Origin: Candidatus Woesearchaeota archaeon
GTDB taxonomy: Archaea; Nanobdellota; Nanobdellia; Woesearchaeales; ARS49
NCBI GenBank assembly: GCA_014729555.1
Contig: WJJT01000041.1
Coordinates: 1-46,796, forward strand
Reading direction: 5' to 3'
Length of the DNA stretch: 46,796 nucleotides
In this document: one piece after another, positions 15,130-24,168 of the stretch
Position numbering within the stretch: the first letter of the stretch is position 1
How the letters are laid out: each line of letters begins with the position of its first letter
Position numbers and translations under genes: made by a program
The notes under the pieces: generated by a model
Database searches by the model: none
What the model saw: the letters and a program-made list of their open reading frames with translations, nothing else
Told to the model about the DNA's origin: nothing

Positions 15130-17514
15130 TTAATCTTTTCGTGTAATTCTCCTTATAAATATTTCGATAAGCAGGAGTATTATTGCTGCGATTATGAATG
15201 GCTGCCTGATTGTTTCTTTTGTGACTACTGTTCTTTTTGCCCTTGTTTTTGTGAACTGTATTATTGCGTCTATGTCGTTTTTTCCGAATATCTTTCCCCC
15301 TGTGCTTTCTGTTATGCTTTTCAGTACTGGGTTAAATCCCATCATTTCATATTCTGACGGGTAGTTTGCAGCAAATGTTGCAGTGAGTATGTTCTGGAAT
15401 CCTGTCTCTGTTGGAGTGATTGTTGTTGCATACATGTTTTCGTCTATTTTGTGGAACACGCCCTGGTCTGATTTTGGGACTGTTTTTGATTTTACTATGA
15501 CTTCTGTTGGCTCGTTTATTCTGGTGTCTGGTATCTCTATGAATTCCTGGCTTTTTCTTTCCGGGTCTCCTATTGCCCAGTTGAATGTTCTTGTTATGAG
15601 GTTTGAGTTTGCTTTTCCCAGCAGGTCTCCTGCCCAGTCGCTTCCGTCATCTGTGGTCAGTGCTGCTATTCTTCCAAGCCCGAGTCTCCACACTGTGAGT
15701 ATTGGCTCTCCTGTTGATGTTGTTGCAAGCAGTCTTGCTGTTGTTTTTGGGACTGCGTTGTTGAATCCGTAGATGAATGCTTTTGGGTCTATTCCTGCTG
15801 TGATGAAATGGTTTGAGTCCAGTATCTGCAGGTTCATCTTGTTTGACTGCCTCTCTTCTTCATCAAGGTCTCCGAATAAGATTTTTAATCTTGAGCTGTC
15901 TGTTGCCCTGAAGTATATTCCGTTTGCAAGGTTTGCTACCTGCTGCATGAGTTCTTCGTTTGTTGTGGGCCCTACTCCTACTGTGTAGATTTTTATTCCC
16001 ATTGACTGCGCGAGTTTTGCTGCTTCTGTTGCTGCTGCTTCTGCCTGTGTTTTTCCGTCGCTGATTAGTATGATGTTTTTTCCTCCTGCCATTTCTTCAA
16101 GTATCTGTATTGCTTTAAGGAGTCCTGCGCTTACCAGTGTTCCTCCGCCGTGGGACAGCCTTCCTATCTTGTCTTCCAGCCCTTGTTTTTCATAGACATA
16201 TGATGGTTCTGATATCAGGTATGCTTTTGTGTTGAACGCAACCAATGCAAGCCTTGTGTTCATGGACAGGTCCTTGTATGCTCCGAGTGCCAGTGCTTTT
16301 TCCATGTCTACTGTTGTTGCGTCCCCGAATGATGCGCTTGTGCTGCCGCTGATGTCTACCACTAGTACTATGCTTGTCTCTCCCTCTTTTTTGCCTGGCG
16401 CTGCCACATGCACTGGGAGTATTGTTTCAAATAATGAGTTTTTGTAGTCTCCTCTCTCAAATGAGTTGTCTCCTCCTATTGCCACCATTCCGTTTCCGTC
16501 TGCAACAAATTCATTCAGCACGTCTGTTGTTGCTTTTAGTGTCTCAGCGTTTATGTTGTTTACTGCAACTGCATAATAGTCTTTTAGCGGCGGAAGGCTG
16601 TTTCCGCTTTCCACTATGTATATCTGGTCAAGCAGTTTTTTCATTGGCGACGGGTTTTCTGTGTAAAAGAATATTTTTGGTCTTTCCACTACTTTTACTG
16701 TCTTGTGGAACACGTTGTTTTGCAGAAAGTAGTCGCTTGATTGTATCTGTGCGACTATTTTGTGGTATCCTGGTGTGAGCAGTTTTGTGAACTGGAGTAT
16801 TGGCTTGTCTGTTGTTTTTTCAATCACTGTTTCTCCGTCAAATGTGACTTTTACTGGTATTTTTTTTACTGCTCCTACTGTGTTGATTATCACACTGAAC
16901 TTGTTTTCCACTCCTTCCTGGCTTTTTGACGGGCCTATCACTACCACTCCTGCGTCATTGTGTATTGGGCTGAGGTCTATTGCGTTTATTGTGGAGTTTA
17001 GTTTTGATGCAAACAAGGCAACATCGCCCATGCTTGCTCCTGCATTTGCATTTCCGTCTGATATGAGCAGTATGCTGTCGCGCGGCTCAAGATTGTTTAG
17101 TATTGAGTCTCCTATTGCTGAGTGCTCTCCCTGTCCTATTGTTTCTGTTTCTACTGTGAGTTTTTTTTCAAGTGCTTTTGCAAGCTCGTTTGCATTGCTC
17201 TCGAATAATTCCATTGATGTGGAGTTGTCTGCCAGTATCTTGACATATGTGTCTCCCTCTATTACCTTGCTTGTCTGGTGGTAGGGTGCTGCAAGTGCAA
17301 TTAACAATAATATGATTATTGCTGCTCTTGTGAAGAAAATCACTCTTCTCAGGAATCTTTTCTGTTTTACGACTTCTTTGTCTTCTTTTATTTTCACGAA
17401 TTTTTTCTTTAGCACAAGATAAAGTATTATTATGATGGGTATGAATAGCAGTATTGCCCAGGGCTGTTCAAAATACCTGTATGCGATTTCCAGTGCTGTT
17501 CTTACAAATGTCAT
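15130..17514 (-). CDS. Large membrane protein with two VWA domains and a GATase1-like domain
   Basis: The 794 residues begin with two membrane helices (WAILLFIPIIIILYLVL; AAIIILLLIALAAPYH). A first VWA domain (about 85-180; MIDAS ADNSTSM) and a beta-sandwich segment follow, then a glutamine-amidotransferase-like domain (about 285-375, ending GGDNSFERGDY). A second VWA domain (about 385-545; VLVVDISGSTSASFG, IILISDGKTQ) comes next, then about 200 more residues and a final helix. This is the archaeal/bacterial BatA/BatB-like layout; the GATase-like part shows no catalytic Cys. It probably forms a surface complex matured by MoxR. The start overlaps the previous stop by 4 nt. Confidence 0.88.
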   Translation of the reverse strand: MTFVRTALEIAYRYFEQPWAILLFIPIIIILYLVLKKKFVKIKEDKEVVKQKRFLRRVIFFTRAAIIILLLIALAAPYHQTSKVIEGDTYVKILADNSTSMELFESNANELAKALEKKLTVETETIGQGEHSAIGDSILNNLEPRDSILLISDGNANAGASMGDVALFASKLNSTINAIDLSPIHNDAGVVVIGPSKSQEGVENKFSVIINTVGAVKKIPVKVTFDGETVIEKTTDKPILQFTKLLTPGYHKIVAQIQSSDYFLQNNVFHKTVKVVERPKIFFYTENPSPMKKLLDQIYIVESGNSLPPLKDYYAVAVNNINAETLKATTDVLNEFVADGNGMVAIGGDNSFERGDYKNSLFETILPVHVAAPGKKEGETSIVLVVDISGSTSASFGDATTVDMEKALALGAYKDLSMNTRLALVAFNTKAYLISEPSYVYEKQGLEDKIGRLSHGGGTLVSAGLLKAIQILEEMAGGKNIILISDGKTQAEAAATEAAKLAQSMGIKIYTVGVGPTTNEELMQQVANLANGIYFRATDSSRLKILFGDLDEEERQSNKMNLQILDSNHFITAGIDPKAFIYGFNNAVPKTTARLLATTSTGEPILTVWRLGLGRIAALTTDDGSDWAGDLLGKANSNLITRTFNWAIGDPERKSQEFIEIPDTRINEPTEVIVKSKTVPKSDQGVFHKIDENMYATTITPTETGFQNILTATFAANYPSEYEMMGFNPVLKSITESTGGKIFGKNDIDAIIQFTKTRAKRTVVTKETIRQPFIIAAIILLLIEIFIRRITRKD

Positions 17515-19313
17515 ACATCCCCCCTCATTTTGATGTACATTATTTCCAGCAGTATTATTATTCCTGCTGCAAGTATCAGTAATGGCTCTAGTTCTAGTTT
17601 TCTTGTCTCTTTTACCGGTTTTAGCTCGAATTCTGTTGATTTTGCTCCAAGTATTGTTTCTGCGTTTATGTCTGATTCTTTTTCATCAAGCAGGTTTGCT
17701 GCGATTTTTCTGTCTTCAAGTTCATAGATTCCTGAGTTTTCCAGTATTATTGTTGCCTGTTTTACTGTTTTTACCGGCGTCTTTACTGCCTGCTCTCCTT
17801 CAAGTATCAGCGTGTCTTTTGTTTGGTAGTTCAGGTTTTTAAGGTCTAATTGTCCTGCGAGGTATCTCAGCAGCTCTGTCCAGAATATTGGGTAGCTGGG
17901 GGAGTACTTGAAGTCTGCTGTGCTTTCTGGTATTCCGTAATACACTATTTTTCCGCTTCCTGCTTTTCCAAGTGATATTATTGTGTCATTTCCAAGGGAT
18001 ACGATTGGGGTGAATCTCTTGTTTTGTTCTTTTGTTTTAAAGTGTGTTTTTATGCTTCCAAAGTCTATGTTTTTTGTGAACTTGTTAAGTTGTTCTACAG
18101 ATGCAAAACCGCCTTTTCCTTTTTCGGTTATTTTCAGCGGCAGCAGGTTTTTGTAGTTTATCTTGTCAGAGTTGTCCTGCACATGCACTACAACGCTTGC
18201 CCCGTTGTTTTCAACTGTGTGGTGTAGTGCGTCAAATGTTCCTGGAAGTATTTCATTCATGTCTATGTTGTGAAGTATGTAGACATCATACCCCTCTACA
18301 GGCACTACTGGCGGCTTTGTTATTGTTGCTTTTACATCTCCTGATGCCTCTAGTGCGTTTTTCAGGAATACAGATGCATTGTTTGTGACAAGGGCTGCTT
18401 TTGTTTTTTCTGTCTCTGGGGCGCTCAGGTATGCTAGGTTGTCTGTCTTAAAGTCGTCATCTGCTATTAATAGCATTTGTGTTATGCTGTTTGGTGTCTT
18501 GAATGTGAATGTTTCAGTGCTTTTTGCTCCAAGGTTTAGTTCTTTTTGATAGTCTCCTACCTTTAGTGTTGCGGTTCTTGCTGTGTCATCAAAGTTTTTT
18601 ATGTATACTGTTGCCTCTTCCCTGTCTGCTGCAAGGTCTATTATGCCTATGTTTGATGCTTTTTTCTCTGCCACATTCACAAAGTTTACTGCAAGCCCTT
18701 TTGCTTCTATTATTGATTTTGCTATGTTTGGTTCCTGGCCTCCTGTGTTTATGAAGTCGCTCAGCACTGTTACTGCGCCTTCTTTTCCAAGTGCTTCTCC
18801 TGCGAGTATTATTGAGTCTCCTATTCTTGATGTTGATTCTGTCGGCTGTGCCTTGTTTATGTATTTTGCTGCCTCTGATGCTGTTGCCTCTTTCACGATT
18901 ATTGACGGGACTTCTTTTGCAAGTATTATTGTGTTTTTTGCTCCAAGCATCTGTTTTGCCTTGTCTTTTGCCTTTTCAAACCTGCTGTATTTTCCTTCCA
19001 GGGCCTGCATTGAGGCGCTTGCATCAAGGACTATGACTGTGTTTTGTGCTGTTATGTCCTGCTGGTAGTTTGTGTATGGCTTTGCTATGCTTATTGCAAG
19101 AAGCAGGAGTATCAGGAGTTGTATGAGAAAGAGCCAGTCTCTTATGAATTTCTTGAAAAATGAGCTTAATTTGTTTCTGCCAGATGTCTGTATGAAGAAC
19201 ATGAGGCTTGGAATCTCTATTGTCTGCGGTCTTGGCCGTATTAAATAGAGCAGAATAAGAGGAATGAAACTTATCAGTGCTAATAATCCAATCATGCTCC
19301 CTATATGTATCAC
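17511..19313 (-). CDS. BatA-like VWA membrane protein
   Basis: A 600-residue protein. Its first 80 residues match the BatA N-terminal region (LIRPRPQTIEIPSLMFFI between two membrane helices). A VWA domain follows (about 90-190; MIDAS VIVLDASASM), then beta domains, a GATase-like alpha/beta segment (DVYILHNIDMNEILPGT) and a C-terminal helix (LLILAAGIIILLEIMYIKM). The start is a GTG at 19313: TATATATA (19340-19347) is centred about 30 bp upstream, so the transcript is almost leaderless. It is the first gene of the VWA operon, and its layout parallels the downstream 794-aa protein. Confidence 0.87.
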   Translation of the reverse strand: MIHIGSMIGLLALISFIPLILLYLIRPRPQTIEIPSLMFFIQTSGRNKLSSFFKKFIRDWLFLIQLLILLLLAISIAKPYTNYQQDITAQNTVIVLDASASMQALEGKYSRFEKAKDKAKQMLGAKNTIILAKEVPSIIVKEATASEAAKYINKAQPTESTSRIGDSIILAGEALGKEGAVTVLSDFINTGGQEPNIAKSIIEAKGLAVNFVNVAEKKASNIGIIDLAADREEATVYIKNFDDTARTATLKVGDYQKELNLGAKSTETFTFKTPNSITQMLLIADDDFKTDNLAYLSAPETEKTKAALVTNNASVFLKNALEASGDVKATITKPPVVPVEGYDVYILHNIDMNEILPGTFDALHHTVENNGASVVVHVQDNSDKINYKNLLPLKITEKGKGGFASVEQLNKFTKNIDFGSIKTHFKTKEQNKRFTPIVSLGNDTIISLGKAGSGKIVYYGIPESTADFKYSPSYPIFWTELLRYLAGQLDLKNLNYQTKDTLILEGEQAVKTPVKTVKQATIILENSGIYELEDRKIAANLLDEKESDINAETILGAKSTEFELKPVKETRKLELEPLLILAAGIIILLEIMYIKMRGDV

Positions 19314-19339
19314 TTTAAGAATGCGAGTATAAGACCGCC

Positions 19340-19347
19340 TATATATA
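19340..19347 (-). promoter_or_regulatory. TATA box of the VWA operon
   Basis: TATATATA is centred about 30 bp from the GTG at 19313 on the minus strand. Confidence 0.5.
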
Positions 19348-19358
19348 CCTTACGATTT

Positions 19359-19949
19359 TTATGGTGCTGAGCTGCGTCTTGTGAGTGTGTCTATATCTAT
19401 GGTTTTTGCAGGTATGTCTTTATCAGCTGCTTTTTTAGATCTTGCCAGCATTCCCTGCCTGATTGCCTCTCCCTGCAGAGATAATGGCTCGTCTGGCAGT
19501 GCGCTCTCTGCTTCAGGTTTTTCATAAGCAGTTATCTGTTCTGACAAAGGCACTGATACATAGGTTATTCTGCGTCCATTTATTGCAGCACTGTCTTTAT
19601 TCAATTCTGCTTGTGCGTCATAAAGCTGTTCTACGGCTGCCTGGTCCATTGCTAAAACTATCAGGTGGCTTGGGTCTCTTGGAGGATTTTGTATTGTTGC
19701 TGCAATATCCTGGGCGCTTTTAAGGCAGTTTGCAAGGCTGCTGTCTCTTGGAACAGGCTCAAAATTAATTATATTCTCTCCTATTGAATACAGAACAAGA
19801 TCATGGCTTACCAGAGTTTTGCCTGCATAAAATACGCCCATTAAAGGAGCATCTCCTTTCTGAATAAGATCTTTGATTATTGTAAAGCCTTGTGTAGACT
19901 TGTGTTCTTTTCCCAGAAACCGTTCTAGCCTTGCTATGTATCCATCCAT
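19359..19949 (-). CDS. Hypothetical soluble protein upstream of the VWA operon
   Basis: A 196-residue protein with no membrane helix and no motif I recognise. It is alpha/beta in look (FTIIKDLIQKGDAPLMGVFY; HLIVLAMDQAAVEQLYDAQA), with a polar tail ending DTLTRRSSAP. The track start (19958) is a TTG; the ATG at 19949 fits better, since TTATATAA at 19977-19984 is about 31 bp upstream. It lies 45 nt before the VWA operon on the same strand, but that operon has its own TATA box. Function unknown. Confidence 0.65.
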   Translation of the reverse strand: MDGYIARLERFLGKEHKSTQGFTIIKDLIQKGDAPLMGVFYAGKTLVSHDLVLYSIGENIINFEPVPRDSSLANCLKSAQDIAATIQNPPRDPSHLIVLAMDQAAVEQLYDAQAELNKDSAAINGRRITYVSVPLSEQITAYEKPEAESALPDEPLSLQGEAIRQGMLARSKKAADKDIPAKTIDIDTLTRRSSAP

Positions 19950-20030
19950 TATCTTCAACCTGCAATTTTATATAAATTATATAAAGATAGTGTGTTGGAG
20001 TATATAAATATTTCGGTGATGTTAGGGGTA

Positions 20031-21119
20031 TTATTCAAAGAATTTAGCTGTTTCCTTGAAATTTCCTTTTGTGTGCGGCAGTGCAAGCATCAATAGAATT
20101 CTTGCTTTTGGGCTTGTTAAATCCCCTGCCAGTATTGCTCCTGCTTTTTGCAGTGTCTCTCCTCCTCCTTTGTCTCCGTATATTGGCCACACACCGCCGT
20201 GGTAAACCCTTGTTGTTATTGCCACTGGTACTCCTTTGCCCATTGCATACTCTATTGCTTCATAGACTTTTGCATTCACGTTTCCTGCCCCTACTGCTTC
20301 AACAACTATTGCTTTTGCTCCTGTGTCAACAGCATATCTTACAAACCTGCCGTCATCGCCTGCATATGATTTAAGCAGTGCCACCTCTGGCAGTTTTTCT
20401 GGCAATGGTATTTTTTGTCTTTCTGGAGCTTCATTATACCTGTGTACTTTTCCTTGTTCTATGTATCCAAGGTAGCCGTGTTCTCCTGAGTTAAAGGTCT
20501 GGACATTTGTTGATTGTGTTTTTCTTACGTTTCTTGCTGAATTGATGTACTGGTTCATTGTTACTGTTACTCCTAAATCTTTTGCCTCTGGTGATGCTGC
20601 CTGCAGTACTGCATTGTAGATGTTTGCCGGCCCGTCTGGGGAAAGGTCGCTTGCGTCTCTCATTGCTCCTGCAAAAACCACTGGCTTGCTGCTTTGCAGT
20701 GTTAGGTCAAGAAAGTATGCGCCTGTTGCTATTGTGTCTGTTCCATGCGTTACCACTGCTCCTGATGTTTTTGGGTCTTTGAGCAGTCCATCAACTGTCC
20801 TGCTTAGTCCTGCCCAGAGCTCTGGGGTCATGTGTGAGCTGTCTATGTTTGAGTACTGCGCAACCTTTATGTTTGCAAGCTTCAGCAGTCCTGGAACTGC
20901 CTCAACAAGGTCTTTTCCGCTGACAGCAGGCACTGCCCCTCCTGTTTTTGGGTCTGTTTTTTCTGCAATTGTTCCGCCTGTGGTTATTATTGCAACTGTC
21001 GGCAGGTTAGGGTTATTGCCTGCAGAATCTATCTTCAGTTTTTGTGCAGGTGCTGAGGCAGCTGTATAAACAAGAATAAAGAATGCAAGGAAAACTATTG
21101 CTGTTGTTAGTTTTCTCAT
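20031..21119 (-). CDS. ansB: Exported type II L-asparaginase
   Basis: A signal peptide (KLTTAIVFLAFFILVYTAAS) precedes a complete asparaginase. The first catalytic Thr is in IITTGGTIAEK, the second in VVTHGTDTIATGAYF, followed by VVFAGAMRDASDLSPDGPANI. It hydrolyses asparagine to aspartate and ammonia, here outside the cell or at the membrane. The start is taken at 21119, where ATG overlaps the AsdA stop as ATGA; the track's 21131 start is less likely. It is the third gene of an operon with aspartate decarboxylase and an amino-acid antiporter, so its aspartate probably feeds that pathway. Confidence 0.93.
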   Translation of the reverse strand: MRKLTTAIVFLAFFILVYTAASAPAQKLKIDSAGNNPNLPTVAIITTGGTIAEKTDPKTGGAVPAVSGKDLVEAVPGLLKLANIKVAQYSNIDSSHMTPELWAGLSRTVDGLLKDPKTSGAVVTHGTDTIATGAYFLDLTLQSSKPVVFAGAMRDASDLSPDGPANIYNAVLQAASPEAKDLGVTVTMNQYINSARNVRKTQSTNVQTFNSGEHGYLGYIEQGKVHRYNEAPERQKIPLPEKLPEVALLKSYAGDDGRFVRYAVDTGAKAIVVEAVGAGNVNAKVYEAIEYAMGKGVPVAITTRVYHGGVWPIYGDKGGGETLQKAGAILAGDLTSPKARILLMLALPHTKGNFKETAKFFE

Positions 21120-22708
21120 TTTTTCTTCCATTTGTCATGATATTCCTTTAGGATAAAGCTGATGTTCTTTCCTACATTTATGTAATCCTTGTCTGCCAGA
21201 TTTGCTAATGAGACCCGCAGTGACCATTTTGGTCCTGCAAACCCCTCTCCTGGAAGGCACACTGTTGCTCTTTCCTTTGCCAGCCTGAAAAGGAATTGGT
21301 CCATTACAAAGTTTTTCTGGATATATTCTGCAAATGCCCTGCCGTATTTTTTCTCTGCAACTTTTGCAATGTCAATCAGTGCATAGTAGTATGTGTGTTC
21401 AGAGCCTTTTGGCAGTGGAACTCCAAGGTTCTTGTACAGGTGCTTGACTCTTGTTTTTAGTATTGATTGTATTGATTTTTTGTATTTTTTCTTCTTGTCC
21501 ATCAGATAAAAGAGCGAGAACAGTGTCATTATTGTCTGCTGAGGCCCTGACAGGCCTCCTGTGTGTGCTAAGGCCACGTCTCTGCTGTCCATCTCCAGCC
21601 TGTCAATGAATTTTATCTTGTCTGGCTGTGTTGATGTCATCTGGTATCTTTTTCTTAGCTCTGCCTTGTCTTTTGCAGGCAGTTTTGCAAGCAGTTTGTC
21701 TATTATGTTGTCTTTGTGCAGCATTATTGCCCCTAGTCTCCAGCCTGTCACCCCAAAGAATTTAGAATATGAGTAAACGCATATTGTGTTGTGCGGAACC
21801 ATTTCTGCAAATGAGTTGAACTTATCAACAAAGGTTGCATACACTGTGTCAGTGAGCACTATCATGTCTTTTCTTTTCTTGATTATTTTTGCTATCTTGT
21901 TGAGTGTCTCTTTCTTGAGCTTGATTGATGTTGGGTTTGTCGGGTGCACCATGAAGAATGCCTTTATTTTCTTGTTTTTCAGCTTCTCCATTTCTGAATC
22001 AGGAACCTGCCATCCTTTTTCTTCATCCCCTTTAACATAGACTTCAACAAGGTTATAGTCTGACAGTGCTGGTATTTCCAGGTATGGTGAGAATATTGGT
22101 GTCATTATTGCGATAGAGTCTTTTTTCTTGAGTATTTTGTTTTCTTTCAGGGATTTAAAGACATACACCATTGCTGCTGTTGCTCCTTCTGTTGCAAACA
22201 GGTCAAAGTTTTTTACAAAATGCTTTTTGTCAGAGCACAGAACCTCTGCGAGGTATTCATTCACTATTTTTGCCATGTTTGGGAATATTCTTGGTGGTGA
22301 CGGATAAAAGTCCCCTCTTGCTGCGTCAGTCATCTCATCAACAAAGCCATCTGGGTTTAGCTTGAATTTTTTTTCTGCAAATGATATTGATTTTTTCAAA
22401 AAGCCTGCCCCCTCCCCTTTTTGCTTTGCAAGAAACCTGTTGAGTTTTTTTGCAATGCCTTTTTTGTCAGGCCTCATGCCAAGGTCTTTTTTGGATGTTT
22501 GTTTGCCTGCTTCTTGTGTTGCAAACAGGTTTAGGTGGCTGAACCCCTCTCTCGCAGTTGTGTTCAGGAAGTTTGGGTTTCCTCTTCCTGCATTGAGAAA
22601 TGGTATCTTGTTTTTTTTTGCAGACGCCTCTGCCATCTTGATAAAGACGTTTTTTATTTCAAATGGGCTCATCTGCAGGTATTCCCGCATTTTTTGGCTG
22701 GGTTTCAT
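21116..22708 (-). CDS. asdA: Bifunctional aspartate aminotransferase / aspartate 4-decarboxylase
   Basis: A PLP fold-type I enzyme of 530 residues, the length of AsdA rather than of ordinary aminotransferases (about 400). Features are LNAGRGNPNFLNTTAREGF near the N-terminus, the extra loop that AsdA has, VHPTNPTSIKLKKETL, and the PLP lysine (about K316) in VYSYSKFFGVTGWRLG. AsdA decarboxylates aspartate to alanine and CO2, consuming a proton. It is coupled to the permease by ATGA at 22705-22708, and its stop overlaps the asparaginase start in the same way. Family assignment rests on length and motifs; a pure transaminase role is less likely. Confidence 0.88.
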   Translation of the reverse strand: MKPSQKMREYLQMSPFEIKNVFIKMAEASAKKNKIPFLNAGRGNPNFLNTTAREGFSHLNLFATQEAGKQTSKKDLGMRPDKKGIAKKLNRFLAKQKGEGAGFLKKSISFAEKKFKLNPDGFVDEMTDAARGDFYPSPPRIFPNMAKIVNEYLAEVLCSDKKHFVKNFDLFATEGATAAMVYVFKSLKENKILKKKDSIAIMTPIFSPYLEIPALSDYNLVEVYVKGDEEKGWQVPDSEMEKLKNKKIKAFFMVHPTNPTSIKLKKETLNKIAKIIKKRKDMIVLTDTVYATFVDKFNSFAEMVPHNTICVYSYSKFFGVTGWRLGAIMLHKDNIIDKLLAKLPAKDKAELRKRYQMTSTQPDKIKFIDRLEMDSRDVALAHTGGLSGPQQTIMTLFSLFYLMDKKKKYKKSIQSILKTRVKHLYKNLGVPLPKGSEHTYYYALIDIAKVAEKKYGRAFAEYIQKNFVMDQFLFRLAKERATVCLPGEGFAGPKWSLRVSLANLADKDYINVGKNISFILKEYHDKWKKK

Positions 22709-24117
22709 TTTGCCTGCCACACTCTTCTTAATGCGAATATTATGAATGGTATCAGAAGCAGTGTAGTGATTCCTCCTATTGTTATTGTAAGGTATGCTGT
22801 TGTGTCAACCACGTGAAGCTGTGCAGGCGGCAGGAATGCTATTACAAAGCCGAATGCAAGTGTTGCAAGGCCTGTTATTGATAACAGCCATATGCCGAAC
22901 CATCCTCCTGGTATTTTGTATGCTCTTTTTGCTTTTGGCATTGTGTATCTCAGTTTTAGGCACGCCAGTATCATAAGTGCATACATGAAGAAGTATATGC
23001 AGCACGCGACTGCATTTGCCATCCAGAATGCTGTGTTTAATTTTGGCATGAGCAGCAGCCCGCACCCGATCAGTGAAATTACTGCTGCCTGGACAATCAA
23101 TAATCTTGTTGGTATTCCTTTTTTGTTTGCTTTGTTAAAGAATTTAGGGAGTGCTCCTGTTTTTGCGCTTGCATAAACTGCTTTTACAGGGCCGAGTGTC
23201 CATGTTGTTATCTCTCCTATTGCGCCGATTGCTGTCAGTATGCCGAGCACTGGAACAAGCCATGCCAGGTGGAATTGGTGAAAGAATACCTTGAATGCCT
23301 CCATTATTCCTGATGCAAGGCTTATCTGCTGCTGCGGGACTACTGCTGCAACTGACAGTGAGCCGAGTATGTTTAGTGCAAGCCCGAGAATCACTACAAA
23401 AAGGATTGCAAGAGGATAGCTTCTTTTTGGGTTTGTTACCTCATTTGCATGGCTTCCTGAGACCTCTATTCCTGTGAATGTTCTCATAAAGCCTACTAAT
23501 AATACCAGTGTTGTGAGCTTGCTTAGGTCTGGTATCATGTTTTTTGTTGAGAGTGTCATGTCAAGATGGAGTGGGTTTCCTGTCAGCCAGTAAACTATTC
23601 CAAATATGATTATCAGTGCTCCTGGAATCAGGACCCCGAGCAGGAAGCCGAATGTGCTTACTTTTCCAGATGCTTTCAGCCCCCTGAAGTTGAATATTGT
23701 TGTTCCCCATGTCAGGAGCAGTACAATCAGTGCCATGAACAGCTTGTTGTGCGCAAGTGCTGGCATGAAAACAAATGCAAGGCTTCCTCCTACAAAGTAA
23801 AGCATTGGTATGCTTCCTATCATCATGTAGCACCACTGGAGCCAGCTGCTCACAAACCCGAACCTTTCCCCAAATGCTGCTTTTACCCATGCAAATATTC
23901 CTCCTTGTTTTGGCAGCAGTGTTGCCAGCTCTGCTGACACCAGTGCTACTGGTATGAAGAATCCTATTGCAGCAAACAGTGCAAAGAATATCATATGCAT
24001 TCCTGTTTCTGCTTCTGTTGGAAAATTACGAACGCTTATTACGATTGCAGAAGAGATCATGATAAGTGTGAACAGGCTTATCTTGTTTTTTATTGCTGAA
24101 AGATGTTTTTTCACCAT
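22705..24117 (-). CDS. APC-family amino-acid antiporter (GadC-like), candidate aspartate/alanine exchanger
   Basis: A 470-residue APC transporter with about 12 membrane helices. Helix 1 is ISSAIVISVRNFPTEAETG, followed by LLPKQGGIFAWVKAAFGERFG and GIEVSGSHANEVTNPKRSYP, the pattern of the glutamate:GABA antiporter (GadC) branch. Its operon partners are aspartate decarboxylase and asparaginase, so I infer aspartate (or asparagine) import against alanine export. Bacterial AsdA normally pairs with AspT, a different fold. TATA at about 24150-24162 gives the operon its own promoter. Substrate is not provable from sequence. Confidence 0.85.
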   Translation of the reverse strand: MVKKHLSAIKNKISLFTLIMISSAIVISVRNFPTEAETGMHMIFFALFAAIGFFIPVALVSAELATLLPKQGGIFAWVKAAFGERFGFVSSWLQWCYMMIGSIPMLYFVGGSLAFVFMPALAHNKLFMALIVLLLTWGTTIFNFRGLKASGKVSTFGFLLGVLIPGALIIIFGIVYWLTGNPLHLDMTLSTKNMIPDLSKLTTLVLLVGFMRTFTGIEVSGSHANEVTNPKRSYPLAILFVVILGLALNILGSLSVAAVVPQQQISLASGIMEAFKVFFHQFHLAWLVPVLGILTAIGAIGEITTWTLGPVKAVYASAKTGALPKFFNKANKKGIPTRLLIVQAAVISLIGCGLLLMPKLNTAFWMANAVACCIYFFMYALMILACLKLRYTMPKAKRAYKIPGGWFGIWLLSITGLATLAFGFVIAFLPPAQLHVVDTTAYLTITIGGITTLLLIPFIIFALRRVWQAK

Positions 24118-24149
24118 TTTTGCCTCTTTTTTTGGTTTTTTGGTTTTGT

Positions 24150-24162
24150 GAATATAAAAGTG
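24150..24162 (-). promoter_or_regulatory. TATA box of the antiporter-asdA-asparaginase operon
   Basis: CACTTTTATATTC on the minus strand predicts a start near 24130, about 13 nt before the ATG at 24117. The operon is therefore separate from the exchanger gene upstream. Confidence 0.5.
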
Positions 24163-24168
24163 TTTTGT

